A stretch of 64,000 nt of DNA from contig NZ_CP039371.1 of the NCBI RefSeq assembly GCF_005080685.1, forward strand, positions 4,526,001 through 4,590,000, in the 5' to 3' direction. Position numbers and translations under genes: made by a program. This document shows, in pieces, positions 7,892-17,750 of this stretch. Position 1 is the stretch's first letter. Each line of letters starts with the position of its first letter. Origin of the DNA: Pseudomonas putida. Lineage in GTDB: Bacteria > Pseudomonadota > Gammaproteobacteria > Pseudomonadales > Pseudomonadaceae. The notes under the pieces were generated by a model that worked only from the letters and a program-made list of their open reading frames with translations, was not told the origin of the DNA and made no database searches.

Positions 7892-10015
7892 GTGTTTCCT
7901 GGCACGCCCCCCTACCCTCGCCTGTTGTTGTTGACCGCGCTGCTCGGTGGCCCGGCCATGGCCGACGACTTGTTCATCGACAACACCGACCTGCCCCAGG
8001 TTCTGACCGCCACCCGCCTGAAACAATCCCCGGCGGCGGTGCCAGGCAGCATGACCGTGCTCGACAGCGAGCTGATCCGCCCCAGTGGTGCGCGAGACAT
8101 TCCCGAGCTGCTGCGCCTGGTGCCGGGCATGATGATCGGCTACAGCGCCGGCAACCAGGCCACGGTCAACTACCACGGCAGCAACGTCAGCGAAGCGCGG
8201 CGCATGCAGGTGCTGATCGATGGCCGTTCGGTGTACCGCGCGGGCCTCGCCACGGTGGACTGGAGCGACATTCCGGTGGCCATCGAGGACATCGAACGCA
8301 TCGAAGTCTTCCGCGGCCCCAACACCGTCAGCTACGGCGCCAACGCGCTGATGGCGGTGGTCAACATCCTCACCCGCAACCCGGCAGACAGCCACGGCAC
8401 GCGAATGAAGCTCACCCGTGGCCAGGATGGCATCAACGACTATTACCTCAGCCACGGCTTCGGCTGGGACGGCGGCGACCTGCGCCTGTCGGTGTCGGGC
8501 CAGCAGGACGATGGCTTCGACCAGGACCAGTTCGGCAACGACTACCGCGACAGCCGCCGCCTCAACCGCTTCAACCTCAGTGTCAGCCACACCCTGGCCC
8601 CCGACCAGACCCTGGAGTGGCAACTGGCGGCCAAGGAAGGCAGCAACCAGCGCCCGTATACCTACCAGCCGGTGTTCGGCAGCTACCAGGCGGGCGACAA
8701 TGCCGACGTAAATGCCAAGGACTACGCAGGCTCGGTGCGCTGGAACATCGACTTCAACCCTGAACACAGCCTTTATGTGCAGGGTTCGGCGCAGCACTTC
8801 GACCGCCAGCAGGTCTGGCGCGCCTGTGATGCCGCGCTGGCGTTCAGCCCGGAGCTGACCCGGCTGTGGCAGTTGAACCCGAACCTGGCCGAAAAGGTTG
8901 CCCGCAATGCCGGCTCGCCGCCTGCCGGCAGCAACCCGGTCGAACAGGGGTTGATCAACGCGATCAGCCAGCAGTGGAACAACCCGGGTAGCCCACTCAA
9001 CGGCAGGCAGACCGTCTGTGGCGACGTCGACCAGAGCACCCGCGAGACCCGCTACGACCTGGAAATCCAGGACACGCTCAGCCTGACCGACAGCCTGCGG
9101 CTGCTCAGCGGCATGAACTACCGCTATGATCGGGCCGACTCGCAGACCTACTTCAACGGCAGCATCGACGACCAGACCTGGCGCCTGTTCGGCCAGCTGG
9201 AGTGGCGCGCCGATGAACACTGGATCGTCCAGGGCGGCGCGATGTTCGAGGATTCGCGCCTCTCCGGCAGTTCGCTGACGCCACGCATGGCGGTGAACTA
9301 CCTGATCACCCCGCGCCATGGTCTGCGGGCGGTGTATTCCGAAGCGATCCGCTCGCCGGACATGTTCGAGAACAACGTCAACTGGAGCTACACGGTCAAG
9401 AACCTCACGCCCAACCTGTATGGCCTGCGAGACGGCCAATACTTCGTCAAGACCCGTGGTCCGGGCGACCTCGACCAGGAACGCATGCGCTCGCGCGAGC
9501 TGGGCTACAACGGCTCGTTCAGCGACATCGACCTGAACATGGATGTAAAGCTGTTCTACGACGAGATCACAGGAATGATCAGCGAGCCCCTGAAGAACAA
9601 CCAGTACATTGCCAGCAATGCCAACAAGGCCCGCTTCAGCGGCAGCGAAGCCCAGCTGGACTGGCGTGCGACGCGGCGCGACCGCCTGCGCCTGACCTAC
9701 GCCTACGTCGATGCCTGGGCCAGCAACCCCGCCGACAGCCGCCTCACCGCCCGCAACAGCGGCTCGGCCGGATGGATGCGCGAATGGGGCGACAACTGGT
9801 CGAGCGCGCTGTTCTATTACGGCGACGACGCCCTCAACGGCTACCGCTACCAGCGCCTCGACCTGCGCGTAGCCAAGCGCTTTCGCATCCAGGGCAGCAA
9901 CCTGGAGCTTGCCGCGCTGTGGCAACAGCGCCTGGACGACCAACCGACCACCCTGGTGCAAAACCGTTACGACAGCCGTCACCGCCTGAGCGTCAGCGCG
10001 GAGCTGGAATTCTGA
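7892..10015 (+). CDS. TonB-dependent receptor, first gene of a receptor-binding protein-kinase operon
   Basis: Outer-membrane receptor of about 707 residues from a GTG at 7892, which has AAGG seven bases upstream and gives a compact signal peptide ending GPAMA. An in-frame ATG at 7859 lacks a Shine-Dalgarno. The plug has the TonB-box-like LPQVLTATRLKQ, RDIPELLRLVPGM, VLIDGRSVY and IERIEVFRGPNTVSYGANA, which is closest in style to colicin I/vitamin B12-type receptors. The barrel ends with ELEF, a terminal aromatic. The ligand is unknown and I see no Fur box ahead of it, so iron need not be the substrate. The TGA overlaps the next ATG by one base (TGATG). Confidence 0.9.
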   Translation: MFPGTPPYPRLLLLTALLGGPAMADDLFIDNTDLPQVLTATRLKQSPAAVPGSMTVLDSELIRPSGARDIPELLRLVPGMMIGYSAGNQATVNYHGSNVSEARRMQVLIDGRSVYRAGLATVDWSDIPVAIEDIERIEVFRGPNTVSYGANALMAVVNILTRNPADSHGTRMKLTRGQDGINDYYLSHGFGWDGGDLRLSVSGQQDDGFDQDQFGNDYRDSRRLNRFNLSVSHTLAPDQTLEWQLAAKEGSNQRPYTYQPVFGSYQAGDNADVNAKDYAGSVRWNIDFNPEHSLYVQGSAQHFDRQQVWRACDAALAFSPELTRLWQLNPNLAEKVARNAGSPPAGSNPVEQGLINAISQQWNNPGSPLNGRQTVCGDVDQSTRETRYDLEIQDTLSLTDSLRLLSGMNYRYDRADSQTYFNGSIDDQTWRLFGQLEWRADEHWIVQGGAMFEDSRLSGSSLTPRMAVNYLITPRHGLRAVYSEAIRSPDMFENNVNWSYTVKNLTPNLYGLRDGQYFVKTRGPGDLDQERMRSRELGYNGSFSDIDLNMDVKLFYDEITGMISEPLKNNQYIASNANKARFSGSEAQLDWRATRRDRLRLTYAYVDAWASNPADSRLTARNSGSAGWMREWGDNWSSALFYYGDDALNGYRYQRLDLRVAKRFRIQGSNLELAALWQQRLDDQPTTLVQNRYDSRHRLSVSAELEF

Positions 10016-10905
10016 TGGTGCGCTTGCTGCACCTGCTGCTGTTCTGCCTGTGGCCGTTGGGCACGCTATCGGCCAGCGAAATCCTCCTGGTCGGTGGCGA
10101 AGACCAACCGGGCATCCGCAGCTTCGTCACTGCCCTGGCCGATCGGCGCCAGCACGATCAGGTGCGTTTCATGGCCCTGGCAGAGCTACCGAAACCCAGC
10201 CAACTCAAGGCCGACACGCGTCTGGTGCTGCTCGACAATGCGGCGCTGGAATGGCGCCTGGGTGAAAACGCCGGGCCACCCGCCCTGGCCATGCGCATCA
10301 GCCGGGTACAGGCGCAGCAACGCCTGGGAAAGTCGCGCCCCGGGCACCTGACCCTGCTGTGGAGCGACCCACCCCTGGCACGGCAACTGCGTCTGACCCG
10401 CTACCTGTTGCCGCAGGCCCAGCGCATCGGTGTGCTATATGGCGAACATAGCCAGTTCCTGCTCGACGAACTGCGTCAGGCCGCCCGGCCTCTGGGCCTG
10501 GAAATCATCGCCCAGGACTGGCCTGACCTGCGTGACAGCCGCCCGCTGCAGAACCTGCTGGCCAGCAGCGACGTCCTGCTCGGCCTCGACGACCCCGACC
10601 TGTACAACTCCAAGACGGCTAAAAACCTCTTGCTCAGCAGCTACAGCCGGCAGATGGCACTGGTCGGCCCCAACGTCGGATTCGTCCGTGCCGGCGCCCT
10701 GGCCAGCACCTACAGCGACCAGGACGACTGGCTGGCGGTGCTGGACCGCTTGCTCGACCAACCCCCGGCACACTGGCCGCGCAGCCTTTACCCAGCGCAT
10801 TTCGGCGTCAGTGGCAACCAGCAGGTAGCCCGCGCCCTGGGCCTGGAACCGATCGATCCGAACGCCGCCGTCAAGGCCCTGGCCGAAGGAGCCCCCCTGC
10901 CATGA
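10015..10905 (+). CDS. Periplasmic ABC-type substrate-binding protein without a transporter
   Basis: Protein of 296 residues with a signal peptide (cleavage near TLSA-SE) and the pattern of the ABC_sub_bind family: an N-terminal [13 protein letters not shown] strand-loop, an [10 protein letters not shown] segment, [11 protein letters not shown] and [16 protein letters not shown], all common to two-lobed binding proteins. No permease or ATPase gene is nearby. It overlaps the receptor gene by one base and the kinase gene by four (ATGA). That supports a role in handing a periplasmic ligand to the kinase sensor domain, not in uptake; this is inference. Confidence 0.82.
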   Translation: MVRLLHLLLFCLWPLGTLSASEILLVGGEDQPGIRSFVTALADRRQHDQVRFMALAELPKPSQLKADTRLVLLDNAALEWRLGENAGPPALAMRISRVQAQQRLGKSRPGHLTLLWSDPPLARQLRLTRYLLPQAQRIGVLYGEHSQFLLDELRQAARPLGLEIIAQDWPDLRDSRPLQNLLASSDVLLGLDDPDLYNSKTAKNLLLSSYSRQMALVGPNVGFVRAGALASTYSDQDDWLAVLDRLLDQPPAHWPRSLYPAHFGVSGNQQVARALGLEPIDPNAAVKALAEGAPLP

Positions 10906-12830
10906 GCAAGCGCCTGAGCTGGGATATCCATACCCGCACCCAGATCATCAGCCTGGGGCCTGCGTTGCTGTTGACCCTGCTGTTGATCAGCTTCTTCACC
11001 TTCGTGCGCATCCAGGACTTGCGCCAGGAGCTCAACCACACCGGGCAACTGATCGCCAACCAGTTGGCGCCGGCGTCCGAATACGGGGTGATTTCGGGCA
11101 ACAACGAGGTGCTCGAGGGGCTGATGAGGGCCACCCTGAGCATTCCCCACGTGCGCTTCCTGGAAGTCCAGGACAGCCGCAATCACATCCTCGTGTATGT
11201 CGAGCAGTCCAACGAGAGCGCCAACCGCGCGCAACGGGTGGAGGTGTTCCAGGCGCCCATTCGCCTGCAGCAGATACGCCTGGACAGCGACTTCCTGCAG
11301 CAAGGCAAGGCGCCGACGCCGGCCATCGGTGACGACTACCTGGGGCGGGTGATCGTCGGCATGTCCGACGATGCGTTCAGCCAGCGCCAGCAGGAAATCG
11401 TCATCAAGGCCGGCATCCTCGCCCTGTTCGCCCTGTTGTTCACCTTCCTTCTCGCCCGCCGCCTGGCCTTGAGCCTGGCCAAGCCGATCAGCGACATGGG
11501 CCACGCAGTCCGGGCTATCCAGCAGGGTGAGTACAACACGCCGCTGCCGGTGGTCGACGACAGTGAATTGGGCCACCTGGCGCGCCACATCAACAACCTG
11601 GCCAGCGCCCTGGAGCAGGCCAGCGCCGAGCAGAAACAAGCCATCGCGCAATTGACCCAGGCACGCGAGGAGGCAGAGCAGGCCAACCGCGCCAAGTCCG
11701 AATTCCTGGCCATGATGAGCCATGAACTGCGCACGCCGATGAACGGCGTGCTGGGCATGCTGCAGTTGCTCGAAACCACGCAACTGACCAGCGAGCAGGC
11801 CGACTATGCAGCGGTGGCCAGCGAGTCGACCGGGCACCTGCTCAAGGTCATCAACGACATCCTCGACTTCTCGCGCATCGAGCGCACCACGCTCGAACTC
11901 GAACACATCGACTTCGACCTCGGCGAGCTGATCGCCAGTAGCGTGCAGTCGTTCCAGCACAGCGCCCAGCAGCGCGGTCTCGGCCTTTACCTGCACCTGC
12001 CGACCGATGCCGCGCAACCGCAGGTGGTTGGCGACCCGACGCGAATCCGCCAGATCCTGCTGAACCTGATCGGCAATGCGCTGAAGTTCACCGAGCGCGG
12101 CCAGGTCGAGGTCGAGGCGCACTGGCAACTGCTCGACCGCCAGTTGCTGTGGTTCACCTGCAGCGTGCGCGACACCGGCATCGGCATCGATGGCGAGCGC
12201 CTGGAGATGATGTTCGTCGCCTTCCAGCAGGCCGACAGCTCGATCTCGCGCCGCTATGGCGGCACCGGCCTGGGCCTGTCGATCGCGCGGACCCTGGCCG
12301 AGCGCATGGGCGGCAAGCTGCGCGGCGAAAGCCGCGAAGGCCTGGGCTCGACCTTCACCCTGGAGATCCCCCTGGCCCTGGCCAGCCCTCCTCCGGCTCC
12401 ACTGCCCATACCGGCGCCAGGCACTGTGACCATGGCCGAGCAAGGCCCGGTACTGCTGGTGGAGGACAACCCGGTCAACCAGAGCGTGATCGAGGCCATG
12501 CTGCGCAGCCTCGGCCTGCAGGTGCAGGTGGCCCAGGATGGCCTCGAGGCCGTCGAGCGGGTCGGCCAGCAGCGCTTTGCCGCGGTATTGATGGACTGCC
12601 GCCTGCCGCACATGGACGGCTACGAAGCGACCCGGCGGATTCGCCAACTGCCCGGTTGCAGTGCACTACCGATCATCGCCCTGACCGCCAACGCCCTGCA
12701 GGGCGATCGGGAGCGTTGCATGGCCGCAGGCATGAGCGATTACCTGAGCAAACCCTTTCGCCGCACGGAATTGCAGCGGATACTGCAACGCTGGCTACCC
12801 GGCCAGGCAGCGGCGACTGGCGATAAATGA
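10902..12830 (+). CDS. Hybrid sensor histidine kinase with C-terminal receiver
   Basis: Inner-membrane kinase of 642 residues. The order is TM1 (about 14-36), a periplasmic sensor region (about 37-165) resembling the BarA/GacS-type N-terminus, TM2 (about 166-188), HAMP, a short coiled coil, HisKA with phospho-acceptor His274 ([11 protein letters not shown]), a HATPase domain with DTGIGID and [10 protein letters not shown], and a receiver with Asp565 ([11 protein letters not shown]) and LTANA / KPF. No Hpt domain is visible. By neighbourhood (gpsA on one side, fabA on the other) it corresponds to P. aeruginosa PA1611, which I recall interacts with RetS and the HptB pathway. That identity is inferred from synteny. 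Confidence 0.92.
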   Translation: MSKRLSWDIHTRTQIISLGPALLLTLLLISFFTFVRIQDLRQELNHTGQLIANQLAPASEYGVISGNNEVLEGLMRATLSIPHVRFLEVQDSRNHILVYVEQSNESANRAQRVEVFQAPIRLQQIRLDSDFLQQGKAPTPAIGDDYLGRVIVGMSDDAFSQRQQEIVIKAGILALFALLFTFLLARRLALSLAKPISDMGHAVRAIQQGEYNTPLPVVDDSELGHLARHINNLASALEQASAEQKQAIAQLTQAREEAEQANRAKSEFLAMMSHELRTPMNGVLGMLQLLETTQLTSEQADYAAVASESTGHLLKVINDILDFSRIERTTLELEHIDFDLGELIASSVQSFQHSAQQRGLGLYLHLPTDAAQPQVVGDPTRIRQILLNLIGNALKFTERGQVEVEAHWQLLDRQLLWFTCSVRDTGIGIDGERLEMMFVAFQQADSSISRRYGGTGLGLSIARTLAERMGGKLRGESREGLGSTFTLEIPLALASPPPAPLPIPAPGTVTMAEQGPVLLVEDNPVNQSVIEAMLRSLGLQVQVAQDGLEAVERVGQQRFAAVLMDCRLPHMDGYEATRRIRQLPGCSALPIIALTANALQGDRERCMAAGMSDYLSKPFRRTELQRILQRWLPGQAAATGDK

Positions 12831-13041
12831 TAAAGTGCGGCAGTCTTAAAGACTGGACAGGACCCATTTCGGCCCTGAAAATAGACGTTTCAGTGCACAC
12901 CTGTACTTCTTTCGCCAGGTGCGCTGTGACTTTCACCACAACGCAATAGTCTACCTGTAGGCTGCCGCCCCGGGCTCATATGCACGCCGGGCCGGCCGGG
13001 AAGATTCATCCCCTGCCACAGGGGGTTATTGAGGAGCTCGC

Positions 13042-13557
13042 ATGACCAAACAACACGCCTTTACTCGGGAAGACCTGCTGCGCTGCAGTCGCGGTGAGCT
13101 GTTCGGCCCAGGTAATGCGCAACTGCCCGCCCCGAACATGCTGATGGTCGATCGCATCACCCACATCAGCGAAGAAGGCGGCAAGTACGGCAAAGGTGAA
13201 TTGGTCGCCGAGCTGGATATCACCCCGGACCTGTGGTTCTTCGCCTGCCACTTCGAAGGCGACCCGGTGATGCCAGGCTGCCTGGGCCTCGATGCCATGT
13301 GGCAGCTGGTCGGCTTCTTCCTCGGCTGGCAAGGCCTGCCAGGCCGTGGCCGTGCGCTGGGTTCGGGTGAAGTGAAATTCTTTGGCCAGGTACTGCCCAC
13401 CGCCAAGAAAGTTACCTACAACATTCATATCAAGCGCGTCCTGAAGGGCAAGCTGAACATGGCCATCGCCGATGGCTCGGTCAGCGTCGATGGCCGCGAG
13501 ATCTACACTGCCGAAGGCCTGCGGGTCGGCGTGTTCACCTCCACTGACAATTTCTAA
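13042..13557 (+). CDS. fabA: 3-hydroxydecanoyl-ACP dehydratase/isomerase FabA
   Basis: Dehydrates 3-hydroxydecanoyl-ACP and isomerises the trans-2 product to cis-3, the entry point to unsaturated fatty acids. It has 171 residues, the exact family length, with the hot-dog helix motif [18 protein letters not shown] carrying the catalytic His ([10 protein letters not shown]) and Asp (LDAMW). The Shine-Dalgarno is GAGGAG, ahead of an ATG. fabB follows 11 bp later, the conserved fabAB operon of pseudomonads. Expression in the genus is set partly by the repressor DesT; I did not find a convincing operator in the 211-bp leader. Confidence 0.98.
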   Translation: MTKQHAFTREDLLRCSRGELFGPGNAQLPAPNMLMVDRITHISEEGGKYGKGELVAELDITPDLWFFACHFEGDPVMPGCLGLDAMWQLVGFFLGWQGLPGRGRALGSGEVKFFGQVLPTAKKVTYNIHIKRVLKGKLNMAIADGSVSVDGREIYTAEGLRVGVFTSTDNF

Positions 13558-13568
13558 GGGTTATTCGC

Positions 13569-14789
13569 ATGCGCCGCGTCGTTATCACTGGTCTGGGCAT
13601 CGTTTCGTGCCTGGGCAATGACAAAGCTACCGTCACCGAAAACCTGCGCAACAGCCGTCCGGGTATCCGTTACAACCCGGAATACAAGGAACAGGGGCTG
13701 CGTAGCCAGGTTTCCGGCTCCATCGACCTCAACCTCGAAGAACTGATCGACCGCAAGGTCTACCGCTTCGTCGGTCACGCTGCGGCATACGCCTACCTGG
13801 CAATGCAGGACGCGATCAAGGACGCTGGCCTGACCGAAGAACAGGTTTCCAACCCACGTACCGGTCTGGTGGCTGGCTCCGGCGGCGCCTCGACCCTGAA
13901 CCAGATGGAAGCGCTGGACACCCTGCGCGAGAAAGGCGTCAAGCGCGTCGGCCCGTACCGCGTTACCCGCACCATGGGTAGCACCGTGTCGGCCTGCCTG
14001 GCCACTCCGTTCAAGATCAAGGGGCTGAACTACTCGATCTCGTCGGCGTGCGCCACCTCGGCACACTGCATCGGTACCGCGCTGGAGCAGATCCAGTGGG
14101 GCAAGCAGGACATCGTCTTCGCCGGTGGCGGTGAAGAAGAACACTGGAGCCAGTCGTTCCTGTTCGATGCCATGGGCGCCCTGTCGACCAAGCGCAACGA
14201 CACCCCGGAACTGGCCTCGCGCGCCTACGACGCCGACCGTGATGGCTTCGTCATCGCCGGTGGTGGCGGCATGGTCGTGGTCGAGGAGCTGGAACACGCC
14301 CTGGCCCGTGGCGCCAAGATCTACGCCGAGATCGTCGGCTACGGCGCGACCTCCGACGGCTACGACATGGTCGCCCCGAGCGGCGAAGGCGCCATCCGCT
14401 GCATGCAGCAGGCGCTGTCCACCGTCGACACCCCGATCGACTACCTGAACACCCACGGCACCTCGACTCCGGTCGGTGACGTTGCCGAGATCAAGGGTGT
14501 TCGCGCAGTGTTCGGCGACAAAGCGCCGAAGATCAGCTCGACCAAGAGCCTGTCGGGTCACTCGCTGGGCGCCGCTGGCGTGCACGAGGCGATCTACTGC
14601 CTGCTGATGATGGAGAACAACTTCATCGCCGGCTCCGCCAACATCGACGAGCTGGATCCGGAGGTCGCCGACCTGCCGATCCTGCGCAAGACCGAAGAAA
14701 ACGCCAAGATCGATACGGTCATGAGCAACAGCTTCGGCTTCGGCGGCACCAACGCCACCCTGGTGCTCAAGCGCTGGGAAGGCAAGTAA
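13569..14789 (+). CDS. fabB: 3-oxoacyl-ACP synthase I FabB
   Basis: Condensing enzyme that extends the cis-3-decenoyl product of FabA with malonyl-ACP. It has 406 residues. The active-site cysteine lies in [12 protein letters not shown], and the two histidines in [11 protein letters not shown] and [12 protein letters not shown]. The glycine-rich end [14 protein letters not shown] is intact. It is the second gene of fabAB and is followed by a strong terminator. Confidence 0.98.
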   Translation: MRRVVITGLGIVSCLGNDKATVTENLRNSRPGIRYNPEYKEQGLRSQVSGSIDLNLEELIDRKVYRFVGHAAAYAYLAMQDAIKDAGLTEEQVSNPRTGLVAGSGGASTLNQMEALDTLREKGVKRVGPYRVTRTMGSTVSACLATPFKIKGLNYSISSACATSAHCIGTALEQIQWGKQDIVFAGGGEEEHWSQSFLFDAMGALSTKRNDTPELASRAYDADRDGFVIAGGGGMVVVEELEHALARGAKIYAEIVGYGATSDGYDMVAPSGEGAIRCMQQALSTVDTPIDYLNTHGTSTPVGDVAEIKGVRAVFGDKAPKISSTKSLSGHSLGAAGVHEAIYCLLMMENNFIAGSANIDELDPEVADLPILRKTEENAKIDTVMSNSFGFGGTNATLVLKRWEGK

Positions 14790-14808
14790 GACGCTGCAGC
14801 GGTAAGTG

Positions 14809-14841
14809 AAAACGCCCCGACTAGTTCGGGGCGTTTTCTTT
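14809..14841. terminator. Bidirectional terminator of fabAB and the amidohydrolase gene
   Basis: 12-bp stem AAAACGCCCCGA / TCGGGGCGTTTT (14809-14820 and 14826-14837), followed by a T-rich tail on the plus strand and an A/T run on the minus. The TAG stop of the amidohydrolase sits in the loop. Confidence 0.92.
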
Positions 14842-15852
14842 TGTGTTCGATTGTCGCCCTGACAGAACACCCAGAAAATTCTCCCGCGCCACCTTGTTCG
14901 CCACCGCTTCCGGCAACGCATCCAGAAACGGCTCGAACCCCCGCATCTGCTCACCCACGCTGCCAAACCGCCCCACCACATCCGACCCCAACATGAATCG
15001 CTCAGGATGCTGCTCCACCAGCGCCAGCCACTCCTTGCGCGGTTTCCCCTGTTCATCCAGCAGATACGGCTCGAGCACGCTCCACGACAGGTCGACATAC
15101 AAGTTCGGGTAATCCTCCAGCAACCGCGTCAACACCGGCAACAGGAAATCCATCTGCGTCTGGTGCCGATGAATCTCCATGCTGCTCCCGGCATGCGCCC
15201 AGATGAAACGGGTATGCGGGTGGTTACGCAGCGGCTCTTCGATCTCGGCCAGATACAGCGGGTTGCGCTCGCGCTTGGAGGTGATGTTGGAATGCAAAAG
15301 CACCGGCAGATCGCGCTCGGCGGCCAGGTGATAGACCCGGGTCATGGCTTCGTTGTTGGCCCGAGGGGTATCGCCGCTGGTGAGAGCGGTCAGGTCGTCA
15401 TGGCGGGTGAACACCTCGCCAATGCCTTGCCACAGCCCAGGGTGCAGGTCGAGCATGCGCTCGATATGACTGGCGGCGTTCTTGTCCACCGGATTGAAGC
15501 CAGTGAGAAACGGATGAAAGCGCTTGCGCTGTTCGGCAGGCAGCCCTTCCAGCGCCGCCGCCACATAGATGTCGGTGGCGCTGTACCAATAAGCGTCGGC
15601 ATCGTCGCCGGCGTAGTAGCGCGGACGCTTGGGTTCGTCTTCGTGCCACTTCTTGGCTACCGGAATTCCCGAGATCATCGAATGCTCGACGCCGGCCTCG
15701 TCCATGGCTGCGATCAGCGCAGGCATGCCTTCGGTTTCCTGGAAGAAGTCCACATAGTGCAGGTGCGCATCACTGTAGCGATACTCACGGGCCTGCGCGG
15801 CCTGGCAGAGCCCTGCGCACAACAACAGGCCGGCCAGCGCTTTGACGATCAT
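14821..15852 (-). CDS. Secreted amidohydrolase-family metal-dependent hydrolase
   Basis: Protein of 343 residues from an ATG with AAGGAAG eight bases upstream, starting with a signal peptide (MIVKALAGLLLCAGLCQAAQA) and so exported. It is of the amidohydrolase-2 type: the first metal-binding HxH in DAHLHYVDFF, GIGEVFTRHDD, the histidine in VLLHSN, WAHAGSS and the aspartate in MLGSDVVG. A length near 340 is normal for this family. The substrate is unknown. Its last codons (ENAPN-stop) lie inside the fabB terminator hairpin, so the terminator is also coding sequence. Confidence 0.83.
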   Translation of the reverse strand: MIVKALAGLLLCAGLCQAAQAREYRYSDAHLHYVDFFQETEGMPALIAAMDEAGVEHSMISGIPVAKKWHEDEPKRPRYYAGDDADAYWYSATDIYVAAALEGLPAEQRKRFHPFLTGFNPVDKNAASHIERMLDLHPGLWQGIGEVFTRHDDLTALTSGDTPRANNEAMTRVYHLAAERDLPVLLHSNITSKRERNPLYLAEIEEPLRNHPHTRFIWAHAGSSMEIHRHQTQMDFLLPVLTRLLEDYPNLYVDLSWSVLEPYLLDEQGKPRKEWLALVEQHPERFMLGSDVVGRFGSVGEQMRGFEPFLDALPEAVANKVARENFLGVLSGRQSNTKENAPN

Positions 15853-15967
15853 CGGCAGCTTCCTTCTTGCGGGTATGAGAAGGGTAGACATGGCGTCAAG
15901 CGCAACGGTTCAGCATTGCCAGCCAACCCGCTATGCTGGGGTGAATTCGCCTTGCCTGGAGCCCATC

Positions 15968-16831
15968 ATGAGCAGCCCCCTGGTCATCCGCCCACGCGCC
16001 GAATCGGTCGAGGGCCAACCGATCCTGCGCCCACTGCCCTCGGCCCAGTGCCGCAGCGTCGGTCCGTTCGTGTTCTTCGATCACATGCTCGAAACCGCCT
16101 ACGCGCCCGGCAGTGGCATGGACATCCGTCAGCATCCGCATATCGGCCTGTCCACGCTGACCTACTTGTTCGAAGGCGCGATCGAGCACAAGGACAGCCT
16201 GGGCTCCAACCAACGCGTGCTACCCGGCGACGTCAGCTGGATGACCGCAGGGCGCGGTGTGGCACATGTCGAGCGGACACCGGCCGATGCCCTCGCCCAC
16301 GGCTCGCGACTGCATGGCCTGCAGGTGTGGCTGGCTTCGCCGCGCGATGCCGAGCAAGGCGACCCGAGCTACAGCCATCACCCAGCCGCGAGCCTGCCGG
16401 TCAGCGACAACCTGGGCATACGCATCTGCATGATCGCCGGCACCGGTTTCTGCCTGGAGTCGCCCGTACCGGTGCTCTCCCCTACCCTGTACGCCCATGT
16501 GCAGATGCAACCAGCGACGACGTTGCTGGTACCGAACGAGCACGCCCAGCGAGCGTTGTACCTGCTCGATGGTGAACTGCTGCTGGACGATGAGGAGGTC
16601 GAGGCCTGTAGCCTGATCGTGCTGCCGGAAGGCGAGCAGGTCAGCCTGTATGCCGAAGGAGAATGCCAACTGGTGTTGATCGGGGGCGCACCGCTGGATG
16701 GGCCACGGCGGATGAACTGGAACTTTGTCGCCAGTGATCCGGAATTGATCGAGCAGGCCAGGGCGAGGTGGGCTGCGGGGGACTGGCCTGGCGTTCCAGG
16801 AGAGACTTCTAGAATCGAGTTGCCTCGTTGA
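15968..16831 (+). CDS. Pirin family protein (cupin)
   Basis: Bicupin protein of 287 residues. The N-terminal cupin has the metal ligands in GMDIRQHPHIGLSTLTY and the H-E pair in GRGVAHVERTP, with FVFFDHM before them. The C-terminal pirin domain has LYLLDGELLLDDEE. Bacterial pirins act as quercetinases or bind metabolic enzymes, and the exact role here is unknown. The frame is open further upstream, but MSSPLVIRPRAES is the family start. It is followed by a GC-rich hairpin. Confidence 0.9.
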   Translation: MSSPLVIRPRAESVEGQPILRPLPSAQCRSVGPFVFFDHMLETAYAPGSGMDIRQHPHIGLSTLTYLFEGAIEHKDSLGSNQRVLPGDVSWMTAGRGVAHVERTPADALAHGSRLHGLQVWLASPRDAEQGDPSYSHHPAASLPVSDNLGIRICMIAGTGFCLESPVPVLSPTLYAHVQMQPATTLLVPNEHAQRALYLLDGELLLDDEEVEACSLIVLPEGEQVSLYAEGECQLVLIGGAPLDGPRRMNWNFVASDPELIEQARARWAAGDWPGVPGETSRIELPR

Positions 16832-16835
16832 GCTT

Positions 16836-16857
16836 GGGGCCGCTTTGCGGCCCTTTC
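16836..16857 (+). terminator. Terminator-like hairpin after pirin gene
   Basis: Stem GGGCCGC / GCGGCCC (16837-16843, 16847-16853) with loop TTT and a short TTTC tail. The weak tail lowers confidence. Confidence 0.6.
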
Positions 16858-16921
16858 GCGCCACAAGGCCGCTCTCACGGTTGAGCGCGCACTCCTTTTG
16901 TGGGAGCGGCCTTGCGTCGCG
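16857..16921. repeat. REP-like imperfect palindrome
   Basis: Arms 16857-16878 and 16900-16921 match at about 19 of 22 positions around a core AAGGCCGCTC. This GGGAGCGGCCTTG type is a different REP subfamily from the elements at 2099 and 36870. It lies between the convergent pirin and dienelactone hydrolase genes. Confidence 0.75.
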
Positions 16922-16950
16922 ATTGGGCTGCGCAGCAGCCCCTGGCGCTA

Positions 16951-17676
16951 TCAGCGCTGGAACACTTCGCTCAACAGATTGTGCATCGAGCGGAACGCCC
17001 GCTCCGAGGTACGGCGGTCGTACTGCATCTTGCCCGGCACGTTGGCATTCGGATCGGTGAACGAATGCACCGCGCCGCCGTAGCTGAGCAGTTGCCAATC
17101 GACCTTGGCGGCATTCATCTCGTCCTCGAAGGCCGGCAGTTGCTCTTTCGGCACCAGCGGGTCGGAGGCGCCGTGCAGTACCAGCACCGAGCCCTTGATG
17201 CGCTTGGCATCCTCGGGGTTCGGCGTGTCCAGGGTGCCGTGGAACGACACCGCAGCCTTCAGGTCGGCACCGGTACGCGCCAACTCCAGCGCACAGCAGC
17301 CGCCGAAGCAGAAGCCGAACGCCGCCACCTTGCCTGGCTCGAGCAATGCCTTGGACTGGCCGAGCAATTGCGACAGGGCTTCCTGCATGCGCTTGCGCAG
17401 CTCGCCACGGTCGTTTTTCAGCGGCATCATCGCCGCCCCGGCTTCATCGGCATTGGATGGGCGCACCGATTGCCCGTACAGGTCGGCAATCAACACCACG
17501 TAACCTTTTTCCGCCACTTCCTTGGCGATGCGCTCGGCACCTTCAGCAATACCCATCCAGTTCGGTGCCATCACCAGGCCGGGTTGCGGCAACGCGCCCG
17601 GGGTATAGACCAAACGGCTTTCGTAGGTTTTGCCAGACAGGTGATAGACCAACGATTCGACGATTACCTTGCTCAT
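16951..17676 (-). CDS. Dienelactone hydrolase family protein
   Basis: Protein of 241 residues from the ATG at 17676 with AAGGAG upstream; the in-frame TTG just before it is not the start. It has the alpha/beta hydrolase fold with the dienelactone hydrolase nucleophile motif GFCFGGCCALE (cysteine nucleophile in GFCFGG), the acidic residue in GASDPLVPKEQLP, and histidine in GGAVHSFTDPNA. Dienelactone hydrolases open lactones, but many members in Pseudomonas have no known substrate. Confidence 0.9.
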   Translation of the reverse strand: MSKVIVESLVYHLSGKTYESRLVYTPGALPQPGLVMAPNWMGIAEGAERIAKEVAEKGYVVLIADLYGQSVRPSNADEAGAAMMPLKNDRGELRKRMQEALSQLLGQSKALLEPGKVAAFGFCFGGCCALELARTGADLKAAVSFHGTLDTPNPEDAKRIKGSVLVLHGASDPLVPKEQLPAFEDEMNAAKVDWQLLSYGGAVHSFTDPNANVPGKMQYDRRTSERAFRSMHNLLSEVFQR

Positions 17677-17712
17677 CAAGCACTCCTTAGGCGCTGTTCT
17701 TTCAAAGCCATG

Positions 17713-17739
17713 AAAAAAGCCCGCCGAAGCGGGCTTTCC
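17713..17739 (-). terminator. Terminator of htpG
   Basis: Hairpin AAAGCCCGC / GCGGGCTTT with CGAA loop and a run of T on the minus strand (A-run at 17713-17718 on plus), 12 bp past the htpG stop. Confidence 0.9.
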
Positions 17740-17750
17740 ATTACATCAAC

